The position numbers were made by a program, and so were the translations under genes. 64,000 bases of DNA from Flavobacterium saccharophilum. GTDB taxonomy: Bacteria; Bacteroidota; Bacteroidia; Flavobacteriales; Flavobacteriaceae. The number at the start of each line of letters is the position of its first letter. The stretch's first letter is position 1. The notes below the pieces were generated by a model. It was not told the DNA's origin. It was given only the letters and a program-made list of their open reading frames with translations, and did not search any database. The DNA lies in the NCBI RefSeq assembly GCF_900142735.1, contig NZ_FRBY01000006.1, positions 124,001 to 188,000 of the forward strand, written 5' to 3'. Shown here piece after piece: positions 28,501 through 35,567 of the stretch.

Positions 28501-28644
28501 TTGAAGTGCTGCAGGCGATTGTATTGCTGTCTGCGCATTACTACTTTTGTTTTTTTGCAAAGGAGACTGAGCCATTCCTAAGGAACAGACCAAAAAACCT
28601 AACAAAAGAAACAAATACCTGGGTTTAGAGTAAATCTGGTTCAT
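22534..28644 (-). CDS. Giant secreted M4 (thermolysin-type) metallopeptidase with T9SS sorting domain
   Basis: 2036 residues, roughly twice or more the usual size of an M4 protease. A signal peptide (about 1-25, ending GMAQ) is followed by a Ser/Gln/Lys-rich linker. The propeptide (FTP and PepSY-like) spans about 140-320. The catalytic domain is at about 350-650, with GHELTHAVTQF (zinc HExxH near residue 450) and GAMNESFSDIFG (third ligand Glu). The remainder is repeated beta-sandwich modules, including choice-of-anchor/MAM-like units (FVDNILVKDAPYD, FAVDNIEITEKKD, LVLDDLKVINE) and CARDB/Ig-like units. It ends in a type A T9SS sorting domain (FRVFPNPAADNVNIF to YTAKIIKK). The protein is predicted to be secreted or attached to the surface. 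Confidence 0.95.
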   Translation of the reverse strand: MNQIYSKPRYLFLLLGFLVCSLGMAQSPLQKNKSSNAQTAIQSPAALQKKDQASKKTTDQNVSQDDEASPLLTQKSIKGQTLSQEESDAVNKQLKASQKLFDKSAASLTAKSAQNTDTTKVRSFAKSSNLTIRNVFEVKKADFELSGTDRMQLKSVSDKHGRSLATYQQLHNSIPVEGAIYKVRESKTKIDAFGETSKKLPTNSKYKVNASQALENALKTVNAKEYVWQSKKLSALVHKEIKTKPEGELVYVGPNFSSELKEYHLAWKYDIFATNPQSSHTIYVDADSGKVILKIDLSRDVHIAGQNIGKGKARYAGNVTFNTKQYADGYHLESLQGKFGVPIYTLNMNHADSPSDEILTEFIDEDNNWNDLYNKDHDEAAIDIHWGLQKSVDYYQEKFDRNSVDDKGMTIFGLAHLGNKVENASWTGGWTQFGDGDNTPYVSLGITGHELTHAVTQFSADLIYQGESGAMNESFSDIFGVSIEFYAGKDSKNDIWLLGDELYSHGSLRSMSDPKTQGQPDTYGGTNWVSPTNITYDNGGVHINSGITNYWYYLLVEGGEGVNDINNSYSVKPIGLAKAEKLAYVTLTEYLSASSNFSDMRMASLMAAEDLYGLGSEEYKQITNAWYAVGVGPAYSDKQIVLISVENPSTPCGPFKGDQPFYITVRNTGITAIKADEVLNFKLRAMASGLGKLTTFYTTDGQVAFAKDLAVGEETKLKIQADIPYQLGGVSNYIEVKLDLQPVVEFGAKDGYSFVSNIIVPLAEKDFDIKVTALDLPMYTGDALMANYTPSITFTNLGCQDIPAGTVLKVGYTDTAAGSVTVWKDVTLQTAFVGKSQMTVAFDTAVDLSAHGLHTYEGYVTLTQDPVTTNNSILNAAYSGIVTQLPYSEGFERTPGGWNTKALSGTQKYLFQNYPVSFRTTKSQYIWATVDIKANGKMDLNSDFVLESPIFDFTNVVSPYIEFDLYYLFHKGYDGLIVEYSEDKGQTWKKVENVNYPETVHLDDTEGGWFTGVNTQLKKDPYQIRLNDLAGKKVAIRFHVKTDDYNDGFIGGFVDNILVKDAPYDLEVLSAKLDAGKCDVNNTNVTVSATITNNFATTSQVVNVTTKVLDAAKNEVFSKIEKTTLNFAKFKDTLTYSISNISLPTVGQHTISVSVFPEDMTQDVKQGNNAVTFAYDNWNNEDMKVAMLPYKMDFEDASKFKGWRTSENKGSAGWQQGIYRDLGSPGWFLEDHTHFMASNDDKCNCDASNDMLVSPVFDLTNYKEAHLSFDGYGDSQHWSDGYVKVSTDGGVTWTEVFHMPYYAAWWEYDVDLTPYAGKSCVQIAFQHNDNGLFANGFAVDNIEITEKKDFLRLSNFSVAETVYEDAPSHEFFVSVKNLSYNTINKVKVEYQITQNGTAVGAPVVVEKNDEILVGQTIIYNINGLPKLAAGNYEINLKALAEVAVIGQTITGTFQVVEKASELSMENFSNINQGSIFGSKGFVSNQSDENYPWRALPIPDNTYLTLPLKDRTGDTNGQLLYSQLEGYYYYSELVSPLYKLSSSTTALEFYYAMQSNVNDILIVDIKPVNGEWTEIWRNVTQGNYSDTEWKKGIINISKYAGKSVMLRFRHSKSDGFSYLVLDDLKVINEAVLDVALQILSPKDICGNSEVKVKLTNEGQKAITENAVQLDLDYFNTGETISEVVTSGIPVGESIEYTFKKQPKLDEGGDSHMFTINAKLENDIIEQNNIVKNYVYQGVSSDFKIFDTPVIHGYADKTLYINAETNFLEHELEVVSYKWNTDATSNGIEVTNAGDYSVTALLKNGCTVSETVKVVFDTFKSELVSGDVCGPEVVLNPGNYKAYEWFDGSTEPTYTATESGDYYVTVFNESGLGKTFKTSISILENTVPEIQLLDENKLIASADATSYQWYLNGRPLPNATQKMVATIWEGSYTLEATNSNGCNRMSAPIESKGLIIGKITNAFRVFPNPAADNVNIFLADDVEGKTEMKIYSMDGTSLWSNSYTSMPSTINVSQLITGVYILDCTVNGKRYTAKIIKK

Positions 28645-28738
28645 TTTTTTAATTTAAAGGTTAATATTAAGATTGTTGATTAATAATTAAATGTGGTTAA
28701 TAGGGTAAATAAGAAGCAACAAAAGCAAATCCTAGAAA

Positions 28739-28876
28739 TCAATTTGGAGGTTGATTCTTAGAACTTGCTTTCGTTATTTTTTTTATAATTTTTAAGAGTG
28801 CGCTCTTTTTTGTTTTTGCTTCGTCTAAAAGTTCTTCAAGACTTTTAACGGGTTCCTTTTTTTTATTCGTATTCAT
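28739..28876 (-). CDS. Small basic protein of 45 residues, unrecognised
   Basis: An ATG at 28876 opens 45 codons ending in TGA. The product starts MNTNKKKEPVKSLEELLDEA, continues KTKKSALLKIIKKITKASSK and ends NQPPN. It has about 13 Lys, no Cys and no signal peptide. The middle part could form an amphipathic helix. On the minus strand TATATTCG (28902-28909) lies 25 bases upstream as a possible promoter. It stands between the TPR/LuxR regulator and the M4 peptidase, all on the same strand. Reasonable codon use and a clean start and stop support it as a gene, but there is no homology evidence. Its function is unknown. Confidence 0.5.
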   Translation of the reverse strand: MNTNKKKEPVKSLEELLDEAKTKKSALLKIIKKITKASSKNQPPN

Positions 28877-29043
28877 CAAACCGTATTTATAATAGATTTG
28901 GCGAATATAGAATGACAGGATCGGGTACTAAAAAAAAGGAGTAATGCAAAAACACTCAGTGCTAAAAAAGGACTACTAATAAAACACTCATTTCAACATA
29001 ATTACCAAATAATCAAATAATTAGATTTAAAATTACTTTAAAA

Positions 29044-30663
29044 TTAATCATGCTTAAAAGTGTTTAAATAGGTAGAAAGATTTACTTTTTCATTGGTTAA
29101 ATCGAACTTTTTGCGAAGGCGTGTCCTGGCATTTTCGATCGATTTAAAAGATTGTCCTGTTATTTGAGAGATTTCTTTTGTAGTTAAATCTAAATATAAA
29201 AGAGCACAAAGTCTGCGATCTTTTGGAGTAAGCGATGGGTAATCGACTGTAAGTTTATCAAAGAAAGATTTATGAACCTGCTCAAAGCTTATTTCAAATT
29301 CTTTCCAGATATCTGTATTTAAATCTTTTTCCAAACGTTTCAAAACAATATCAATTGCGTGCTGCATTTCCTTGTTTGTTGTTTGGAGTTTTATCTTCTT
29401 CAGATCGGTCAAAATCTCATTGATATTATCGGTACGATTAATTTCCGACATTGCTTTTCCGACCAAAACCATATTTTTTGCTTCAAGACTTTGCTTCAGT
29501 TCTTGTTGTTTGGCTTTTAATTTTTCCTTTTCCAGCTGATTTTTTATATTCGTATTTCGATATCTTATTAGCAGGATAATCAAAACCAAAATACCTACAA
29601 CCATGATCAGCCCCACCACATAATATTTAAATCGCTTCTTTTCTTCCTCTAACGATCTTATCTGCGTACGAACTTTATAATCTTGCTCCAGTCTGATTCT
29701 TTCCAGGTTTACCGCCTTTTGCTCAATATTTATACTATCGCTAATGGTATTGTATTTCTGAAAATAAAAAACCGCATTTTTATAATCCTGCTTTTCTAAG
29801 TAAGCCTGATAAAGTATTTTATTCAGTCTTAAGCCAGAAAAACTGAATACATTACCTTTTGACAATTCTAAGGCCTGTTTTGCATTTGTAATCGCATCAT
29901 CCAGATTTTTTTCTTCTAATTTGTATCCTGAAAAAGACTCATGAATAAAAGCTTTTAAGGAATTATCAATTGGAGTATTGATTAAAGAAAAAGCTTTTTC
30001 AAAGTAAATATTGGCATTTTTCTTGTCTTTTTTTGAAGCGTAAGCTCTTGCCAGATTGGTATAGACATACGCCGTTAAAGTATTATTATTTATGGTTTTA
30101 GCAATAAGATCTGCCTTATGGAAATAATATAAAGAGGAATCTACATTTTTACCCAGATAAATTGTACCAATGTTGTTTAAGATTTTTAACAGTTTATCAG
30201 ATTCCTTTTTAGATTTTTGATAATGATATACATTCAAAAAATACTGGAGTGCCTTTTCTTGATTATTAGTTCCTGCGTAAACAATGGCAAGATTATTCTC
30301 CATCTTAAAGATTTCCTCCGTTTTATTACTGCTTTTATAAATTTCATAGGCTTTTAAGTAGTACTGAAGTGTAACATCTAATACATCTTTTGAACTATAT
30401 ATGCTACCGGCAGTTTTATAAACCTGAGCCAGAAGGAGCTCTGCATTAGCTGTTTTTTTTGCCTCCGCTTCAGCTAATTCCACGTATTTTACTGCTCTGT
30501 TCCAATCAGAATCCTGTAGTTTAATGGCAATTTTAAGGCACAGATCAACCTTTTTCTCATGATCATCAATGGTATTTAACCTATCGATTAATTCTTTTGT
30601 GGAGGACTGAGAATAAGAAATTAAAGTAAAAAAAATAAGAAGGAATGATAATAATCGAGCCAT
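29044..30663 (-). CDS. TPR-repeat membrane protein with C-terminal LuxR-type helix-turn-helix
   Basis: 539 residues. A signal peptide (about 1-19) is followed by five to seven tetratricopeptide repeats (about 30-310), for example AELLLAQVYKTAGSIYSSK and AYVYTNLARAYASKKDKK. A coiled-coil stretch and a transmembrane helix (about 330-350, YYVVGLIMVVGILVLIILL) follow. The cytoplasmic part holds a second coiled coil and a LuxR-like HTH (LTPKDRRLCALLYLDLTTKE, then ISQITGQSFKSIENARTRLR). The layout implies periplasmic sensing coupled directly to DNA binding. It lacks kinase domains. Target genes are unknown; the adjacent small ORF and M4 peptidase are candidates. Confidence 0.88.
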   Translation of the reverse strand: MARLLSFLLIFFTLISYSQSSTKELIDRLNTIDDHEKKVDLCLKIAIKLQDSDWNRAVKYVELAEAEAKKTANAELLLAQVYKTAGSIYSSKDVLDVTLQYYLKAYEIYKSSNKTEEIFKMENNLAIVYAGTNNQEKALQYFLNVYHYQKSKKESDKLLKILNNIGTIYLGKNVDSSLYYFHKADLIAKTINNNTLTAYVYTNLARAYASKKDKKNANIYFEKAFSLINTPIDNSLKAFIHESFSGYKLEEKNLDDAITNAKQALELSKGNVFSFSGLRLNKILYQAYLEKQDYKNAVFYFQKYNTISDSINIEQKAVNLERIRLEQDYKVRTQIRSLEEEKKRFKYYVVGLIMVVGILVLIILLIRYRNTNIKNQLEKEKLKAKQQELKQSLEAKNMVLVGKAMSEINRTDNINEILTDLKKIKLQTTNKEMQHAIDIVLKRLEKDLNTDIWKEFEISFEQVHKSFFDKLTVDYPSLTPKDRRLCALLYLDLTTKEISQITGQSFKSIENARTRLRKKFDLTNEKVNLSTYLNTFKHD

Positions 30664-30784
30664 CGCGTAAAACTATAAAGATGGGTTCAAAATTAAGAAA
30701 AATAAATGTTGAATCTACAAATAAAAATTTGTACCAAGGCCAGAATCACTTTATAGTAACCATACTATAATTTAAATACAAAAT

Positions 30785-30804
30785 AAATGTGCTCGAACAC
30801 ATTT
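30785..30804. promoter_or_regulatory. Operator-like palindrome upstream of the GH20-sulfatase pair
   Basis: AAATGTGCTCGAACACATTT is an inverted repeat of two perfect seven-base arms around CTCGAA. It ends 36 bases before a possible -7 element, TATATTCG (30841-30848), and lies about 190 bases before the GH20 start. It is probably a binding site for a dimeric regulator; which one is not known. Confidence 0.5.
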
Positions 30805-30840
30805 TTGCTCCTTTTCGTTTTTTTATTGAAAAATAACCTA

Positions 30841-30848
30841 TATATTCG
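30841..30848 (+). promoter_or_regulatory. Possible -7 promoter element for GH20-sulfatase
   Basis: TATATTCG, a one-base variant of TAnnTTTG also seen before the DUF2490 gene. It would give a leader of about 140 bases. The -33 element is unclear. The rest of 30664-30992 shows nothing further. Confidence 0.35.
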
Positions 30849-30992
30849 TCATCAAAATCTAAAAATCCTTGCTTTATTTTCAAATTATAAGGATTCAAAC
30901 CATGATTTTAATTCAATTTTTAACTTTTTACGAAATTAATTTAAGTTGAAATAATAGAAATCAAAACTAAGCTGTCAAAACAAAAATTAAAG

Positions 30993-33377
30993 ATGAATTA
31001 CAAACATTTTCTGATCCTTATAAGCCTTTTTTTCGTGTCAATGCAAGCACTTCCACAATCTAAAATGACGAAGTCAGATTCGATTTTTTTCGTCGAAAAA
31101 ACTGTGTTTGCACCAACCGTTTCAAAAGCAACCTCAACGTACAAAACGCCAATATGTCCTGAAGGTTTTAATTTGGAATTGATAGGCTCAGATAATCTTT
31201 CGGTTATAACCAAATCAGGAACCGTTTTTACTCCGCTGCATGACATGGTGGTTCATCTTTTATTTAAGGCAATTAAAAAAGATAACGGTTCTTATATAGA
31301 AATTCCATTTGTTGTAAACGTTGAAGGAACTTACAATAATCAGGGAAAGAATGCAAAACCTTTTGTGATTCCGTCCTTGAGGGAATGGCATGGAGCCGAA
31401 GGGAATTTCATATTGACAACAAAATCAAGAATTGTAATCGATGCAAAACAGGAAGCAATACTCATGCAGGCTGCTACAATTTTTCAGGACGATTTAGATA
31501 AACTGTGCGCTATAAAGCCTAAAATTGTTATCGGCAAGCCAAAAGCCGGAGATGTTTTCATTTCGTTGGATGGGAAAAATGAGGAACTGGGAACTGAAGG
31601 TTATTCTCTTTCCATTCGTGATTATGTTTCTATTAATGCTGCTCAATATAAAGGGGCCCTTTGGGGAACACGTACCCTCTTGCAAATATTAGAGCAAGAT
31701 GCAAAACATTGTTCTTTACCTAAAGGGATTTCAAGAGATTACCCGAAATATGAAGTAAGAGGTTTTTTATTGGATGTTGGAAGAAAATATTTCACAATAG
31801 ATTTTTTGAGAGATTACGTAAAGTTGATGTCCTATTATAAAATGGGCGATTTTCAAATTCATCTAAGTGATAATGCCTTTGTAAAACATTACAACAACGA
31901 CTGGGATAGTACTTACAGCGGCTTTAGGCTGGAAAGCGAGCGATACCCAAATCTGCCGACAAAGGGAGAATTCTACACTAAAAAAGAATTTATCGATTTA
32001 CAACTATTGGCAGAGCGATACGGAATAAATATTATTCCTGAAATTGACGTTCCTGCGCATTCTCTTGCCATTTCTAAAGCTTTTCCGCAAATTGCCAGCG
32101 AAAAATACGGCAAAGATCATCTGGACATCAAAAACCCTGAAACGTACACCATTGTAGAAAATATATTCAGAGAGTATTTGGAAGGAGAAAATCCCGTATT
32201 CCGTTTTAAGGAAGTGCATATTGGAACTGACGAATATGCTAAGGAAGAAGCTGAACCCTTCAGAAAATTCACAGATCATTTTATAAAATATGTACAAAGC
32301 TTTGGCAAAGATGTGAGAGTTTGGGGCGCATTGACGCACGCTCAGGGTGTTACTCCGGTTACCTCAAAAGGTGTTACTATGAATGCCTGGTATAACGGTT
32401 ATGCTGATCCTTTGAAAATGAAAGAATTGGGTTATCCTCTTATCAGTACACCAGATGGTTATCTTTATATTGTACCTGCTGCAGGCTATTATTATGATTA
32501 TCTGAACCTGAAATATTTATACGAAAAATGGGAACCGGTAGCAATTGGCGATGTGGTTTTCAAGATGGGAGATCCTTTTATTCGAGGCGGAATGTTTGCC
32601 GTATGGAATGATGTTTCAAAAAACGGCATTACCGCTCAGGATGTTACGGACAGAGTTTTCCCGGCTTTACAGGTGTTAAGCGAGAAAATGTGGAGCGGAG
32701 AAAATAAAACGGTGAATTTCAGTGCTTTTTCAGATAAAGTTAAATCTATAAATGAAGGCCCTGGCTTAAATTTGAGAGGGAAAATTTCCGGTAAAGATGC
32801 TTTGGTTGTCAATTACGAAATGAAAGGCAACGATAAGGAAATCAAAAACATAAATCAGGTTCTCTATGAAAAAGAGGGGAACAGAAAAGTTTTAAATTTT
32901 AAGAGCAATAGCAGTCAGGTAAAACTTCCTTATCCCGAAATTGGATATAATTATACGGTTATTTTTAAAATTAATCCATCAGAAAATAATGCTGACGATG
33001 CGGTAATTTTTCAATCGAATCATGCGACTGTGAAATTAAAACAAGGTAATACGTCTAATTTTGGTTTTTCTCATGAGGGAAAAGATTACGATTTTGGAAT
33101 TGCAATTCCTGAAAAGAAATGGAGCACTATTGCGGTTTCTGGAGATAATAATTCTACTACTTTGTATTTAGATGGTAAGCTGGTTAAAAAATTAGAACGT
33201 GAAAAAATTCCAATAGGCATCAAAACCGACTCGATTTACATCATGAAAACCTTATTTTTTCCACTAGGTCAAATTGGGGACAGTAAAAATTCTTTTATTG
33301 GAAAAATGAAAGATTTAAAAGTATTCAATCAGATTCTATCTGAAATACAAATTCAGGCTATAAAAGAAGAGGAATAA
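30993..33377 (+). CDS. Glycoside hydrolase family 20 beta-N-acetylhexosaminidase
   Basis: Exo-acting enzyme removing terminal beta-GlcNAc or beta-GalNAc, 794 residues. A signal peptide (about 1-21) is followed by an N-terminal beta domain and a GH20b domain (about 120-235, ending in GALWGTRTLLQIL). The catalytic TIM barrel (about 248-590) has LLDVGRKYFTIDFLRDY, FQIHLSDN, IIPEIDVPAHS and the catalytic Asp-Glu pair in HIGTDEYAKEE (near residue 411). A C-terminal LamG/concanavalin-like domain covers about 640-790. It lies 23 bases before a sulfatase gene, which suggests the pair handles sulfated hexosamines. Secretion to the periplasm or surface is likely. Confidence 0.94.
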   Translation: MNYKHFLILISLFFVSMQALPQSKMTKSDSIFFVEKTVFAPTVSKATSTYKTPICPEGFNLELIGSDNLSVITKSGTVFTPLHDMVVHLLFKAIKKDNGSYIEIPFVVNVEGTYNNQGKNAKPFVIPSLREWHGAEGNFILTTKSRIVIDAKQEAILMQAATIFQDDLDKLCAIKPKIVIGKPKAGDVFISLDGKNEELGTEGYSLSIRDYVSINAAQYKGALWGTRTLLQILEQDAKHCSLPKGISRDYPKYEVRGFLLDVGRKYFTIDFLRDYVKLMSYYKMGDFQIHLSDNAFVKHYNNDWDSTYSGFRLESERYPNLPTKGEFYTKKEFIDLQLLAERYGINIIPEIDVPAHSLAISKAFPQIASEKYGKDHLDIKNPETYTIVENIFREYLEGENPVFRFKEVHIGTDEYAKEEAEPFRKFTDHFIKYVQSFGKDVRVWGALTHAQGVTPVTSKGVTMNAWYNGYADPLKMKELGYPLISTPDGYLYIVPAAGYYYDYLNLKYLYEKWEPVAIGDVVFKMGDPFIRGGMFAVWNDVSKNGITAQDVTDRVFPALQVLSEKMWSGENKTVNFSAFSDKVKSINEGPGLNLRGKISGKDALVVNYEMKGNDKEIKNINQVLYEKEGNRKVLNFKSNSSQVKLPYPEIGYNYTVIFKINPSENNADDAVIFQSNHATVKLKQGNTSNFGFSHEGKDYDFGIAIPEKKWSTIAVSGDNNSTTLYLDGKLVKKLEREKIPIGIKTDSIYIMKTLFFPLGQIGDSKNSFIGKMKDLKVFNQILSEIQIQAIKEEE

Positions 33378-33400
33378 CTATTTTATAAATTAGAAAATTT

Positions 33401-34936
33401 ATGAATATCATTTTTAAAACAATACTGACTTGCCTGATAACGAGCGTACTATTTTCCCAACAAAAACCAAATATCATTTATATCTATGCCGATGATTTAG
33501 GATATGGTGAATTGGGCTGTTACGGTCAGAAAGTAATTAAGACTCCCAATATCGATAAACTGGCATCGGAAGGAATAAAATTTACGCAGCATTACGCCGG
33601 TGCGCCTGTTTGTGCGCCTTCAAGATGTATGTTAATGACGGGTAAAAATGCAGGTCACGCGTATATCCGTGGAAATTATGAGTTTGGCGATTTTACCGAT
33701 GAAAATGAAAAAGGACAATTGCCTTTAGAAGCAAAGGCTTTTACGGTTGCCGAATTATTAAAATTGAAAGGCTATACAACAGCCCTTGTTGGTAAATGGG
33801 GATTGGGTTATAATGAAACTGAAGGAATGCCAACCAAACAGGGATTTGATTATTTCTATGGCTATTTTGACCAAAAGCAGTCCCATAATTTTTATCCTTC
33901 CCATCTTTGGGAAAGTTTTAGTGATGATTATCTAAAATTAAACAATAACAATATAGAATCTGGAAATTCCCTTTCAGTTAAAGGTTATACGGTGAAAGAT
34001 GATTTAGGACAGCCTTACATCTATGTTCACAGCAAGGCATTAGATCCTAAAACAGCAACTCCGGCTGATTTTGATGCTTTCAAAGGAAAAGTATACGCTC
34101 CCGAAAAAATGACTGAAAAAGCAATCGGATTTATTGATAAAAACAAAGAGAAACCGTTCTTTTTGTACCTGGCTTATACGCTCCCTCACGTTTCTTTGCA
34201 AGCTCCGGAAGAATGGATTAAAAAATACAAAGGGCAATTTGATGAGCAGCCTTATTATGGAAACAATGGCTACGCTCCTACTCTATATCCAAAGTCAACT
34301 TATGCAGCAATGGTTTCTTATCTGGATGCTCAAGTCGGAATAATTCTTGAAAAAATAAAAGCGCTTGGATTAGACAATAATACCATTGTAATGTTCAGCA
34401 GTGATAATGGCGCAACGTTTAAAACTGGCGGTTTTGATCCAGCGTATTTCAATAGTATGGGTGGATTAAGAGGTACAAAAGGTGATTTATACGAAGGTGG
34501 AATTCGCATTCCGTTAATAGCAAAATGGCCAGGCAAAATTCCGGCTGGCAAAACGAGCGATTTGATTAGTTCGCAAATTGACTTTTTTGCTACAATAGCT
34601 GATTTAAACGGTCAAAAAAAGACCGATACTGACGGAATTTCATTTTTACCTGAATTAACAGGAAAATCGAAAAACCAAAAAAAACACGAATACCTATACT
34701 TTGAATTCTCAGAAAAAACAGGTCAGGTAGCAGTTCGACTTGGAGACTGGAAAGGAGTGAAAAGCAACATGAAGAAAAATAAAAATGCTCCTTGGGAAAT
34801 CTATAATCTTAAAACCGACGAAAAAGAGTCTGTTGATCTTGCTTCCCAACATCCTGAATTGGTTAAAAAATTTGAAGAAATTGTAAAGAAAGAACATACT
34901 CCTGCGCAAATTAAAGAATGGGAATTCATTAACTAA
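33401..34936 (+). CDS. Sulfatase, type I formylglycine-dependent
   Basis: 511 residues with a signal peptide (about 1-19). The alkaline-phosphatase-like fold shows the metal site (IIYIYADDLGYGELGCYG) and the sulfatase signature APVCAPSRCMLMTGK. Cys71 there is the residue converted to formylglycine (CxPSR core). Further motifs are GKWGLG and MFSSDNGA. The length and C-terminal subdomain fit family S1 exosulfatases. The neighbouring GH20 suggests a 6-O- or 3-O-sulfated GlcNAc/GalNAc substrate (inferred). No formylglycine-maturing enzyme is in the window, so it must be encoded elsewhere. A terminator follows at 34943. Confidence 0.95.
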   Translation: MNIIFKTILTCLITSVLFSQQKPNIIYIYADDLGYGELGCYGQKVIKTPNIDKLASEGIKFTQHYAGAPVCAPSRCMLMTGKNAGHAYIRGNYEFGDFTDENEKGQLPLEAKAFTVAELLKLKGYTTALVGKWGLGYNETEGMPTKQGFDYFYGYFDQKQSHNFYPSHLWESFSDDYLKLNNNNIESGNSLSVKGYTVKDDLGQPYIYVHSKALDPKTATPADFDAFKGKVYAPEKMTEKAIGFIDKNKEKPFFLYLAYTLPHVSLQAPEEWIKKYKGQFDEQPYYGNNGYAPTLYPKSTYAAMVSYLDAQVGIILEKIKALGLDNNTIVMFSSDNGATFKTGGFDPAYFNSMGGLRGTKGDLYEGGIRIPLIAKWPGKIPAGKTSDLISSQIDFFATIADLNGQKKTDTDGISFLPELTGKSKNQKKHEYLYFEFSEKTGQVAVRLGDWKGVKSNMKKNKNAPWEIYNLKTDEKESVDLASQHPELVKKFEEIVKKEHTPAQIKEWEFIN

Positions 34937-34942
34937 TAAGAT

Positions 34943-34973
34943 AAAACTTCAGAGAGATCTGGAGTTTTTTTTT
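34943..34973 (+). terminator. GAGA-loop terminator after the sulfatase
   Basis: AAACTTCAGA / TCTGGAGTTT pair around GAGA, followed by nine T residues (a variant of the hairpin after the tRNA genes). It separates GH20-sulfatase from SusC-SusD. Confidence 0.8.
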
Positions 34974-35449
34974 ACTTTTTTTTAAATATCTATAAACCAT
35001 TAAAAATCACATAATTAAAATCATAACATGCGAAAAATTGAGTTTTTAGAACAAAAAACTTAGTTTAATGATTGACATTTTTCTTTCCTTTTTCCTGAAA
35101 TCCTTTCTTTTTATCGATTTAAAATCAGATTTGAATTTAAGCGCATAAAATTTAAGCAAGCTTAGTCTTACATATAAAACCTAATTTGATTACTGGTATG
35201 GTCATAAGGCCAATATTTTTTTATTTCCAATAAAATTTTCTGAAAAAGTAATTCTGATACTATATTATCCACTTTTAAAATTTTAGAAAGTGATCGTTTG
35301 TAGTAAAATATTTTATTCCGCTAAATAAAATATTACGCAAAAGACATTATTTCCTAAAAACCACCATTATTGCCTTATATTCATATATTACCCACTTTTA
35401 TTTTCATATTACCCAAAAATACAACCGTTTTTTATGCATATTTTAAAAA
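34974..35449. other. Long region upstream of susC
   Basis: About 480 AT-rich bases with no convincing ORF. One copy of ACTGGTA, the motif repeated at 35450-35466, occurs at 35192-35198. No other structure was recognised. The length suggests a regulatory region. Confidence 0.5.
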
Positions 35450-35466
35450 ACTGGTAGGTACTGGTA
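35450..35466 (+). promoter_or_regulatory. Tandem ACTGGTA operator upstream of the SusC gene
   Basis: ACTGGTA occurs at 35450-35456 and again at 35460-35466, exactly one helical turn apart. A third copy is at 35192-35198. The pair ends 22 bases before a perfect -7 element at 35489 and so covers the -33 zone, where an activator would sit. Confidence 0.5.
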
Positions 35467-35488
35467 TGTGCTGACGAGGAAACATTTC

Positions 35489-35496
35489 TAATTTTG
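35489..35496 (+). promoter_or_regulatory. -7 promoter element of the SusC-SusD operon
   Basis: TAATTTTG fits TAnnTTTG exactly and lies 71 bases before the SusC start. No TTG is present at the -33 distance; the ACTGGTA repeats occupy that place, which suggests activator dependence. Confidence 0.5.
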
Positions 35497-35567
35497 GTTT
35501 TCACATTTATCCATCTTTCGCGAAAACGAGAAAGTAAATTACTAACCAAAAACCATTATTACAAAAA

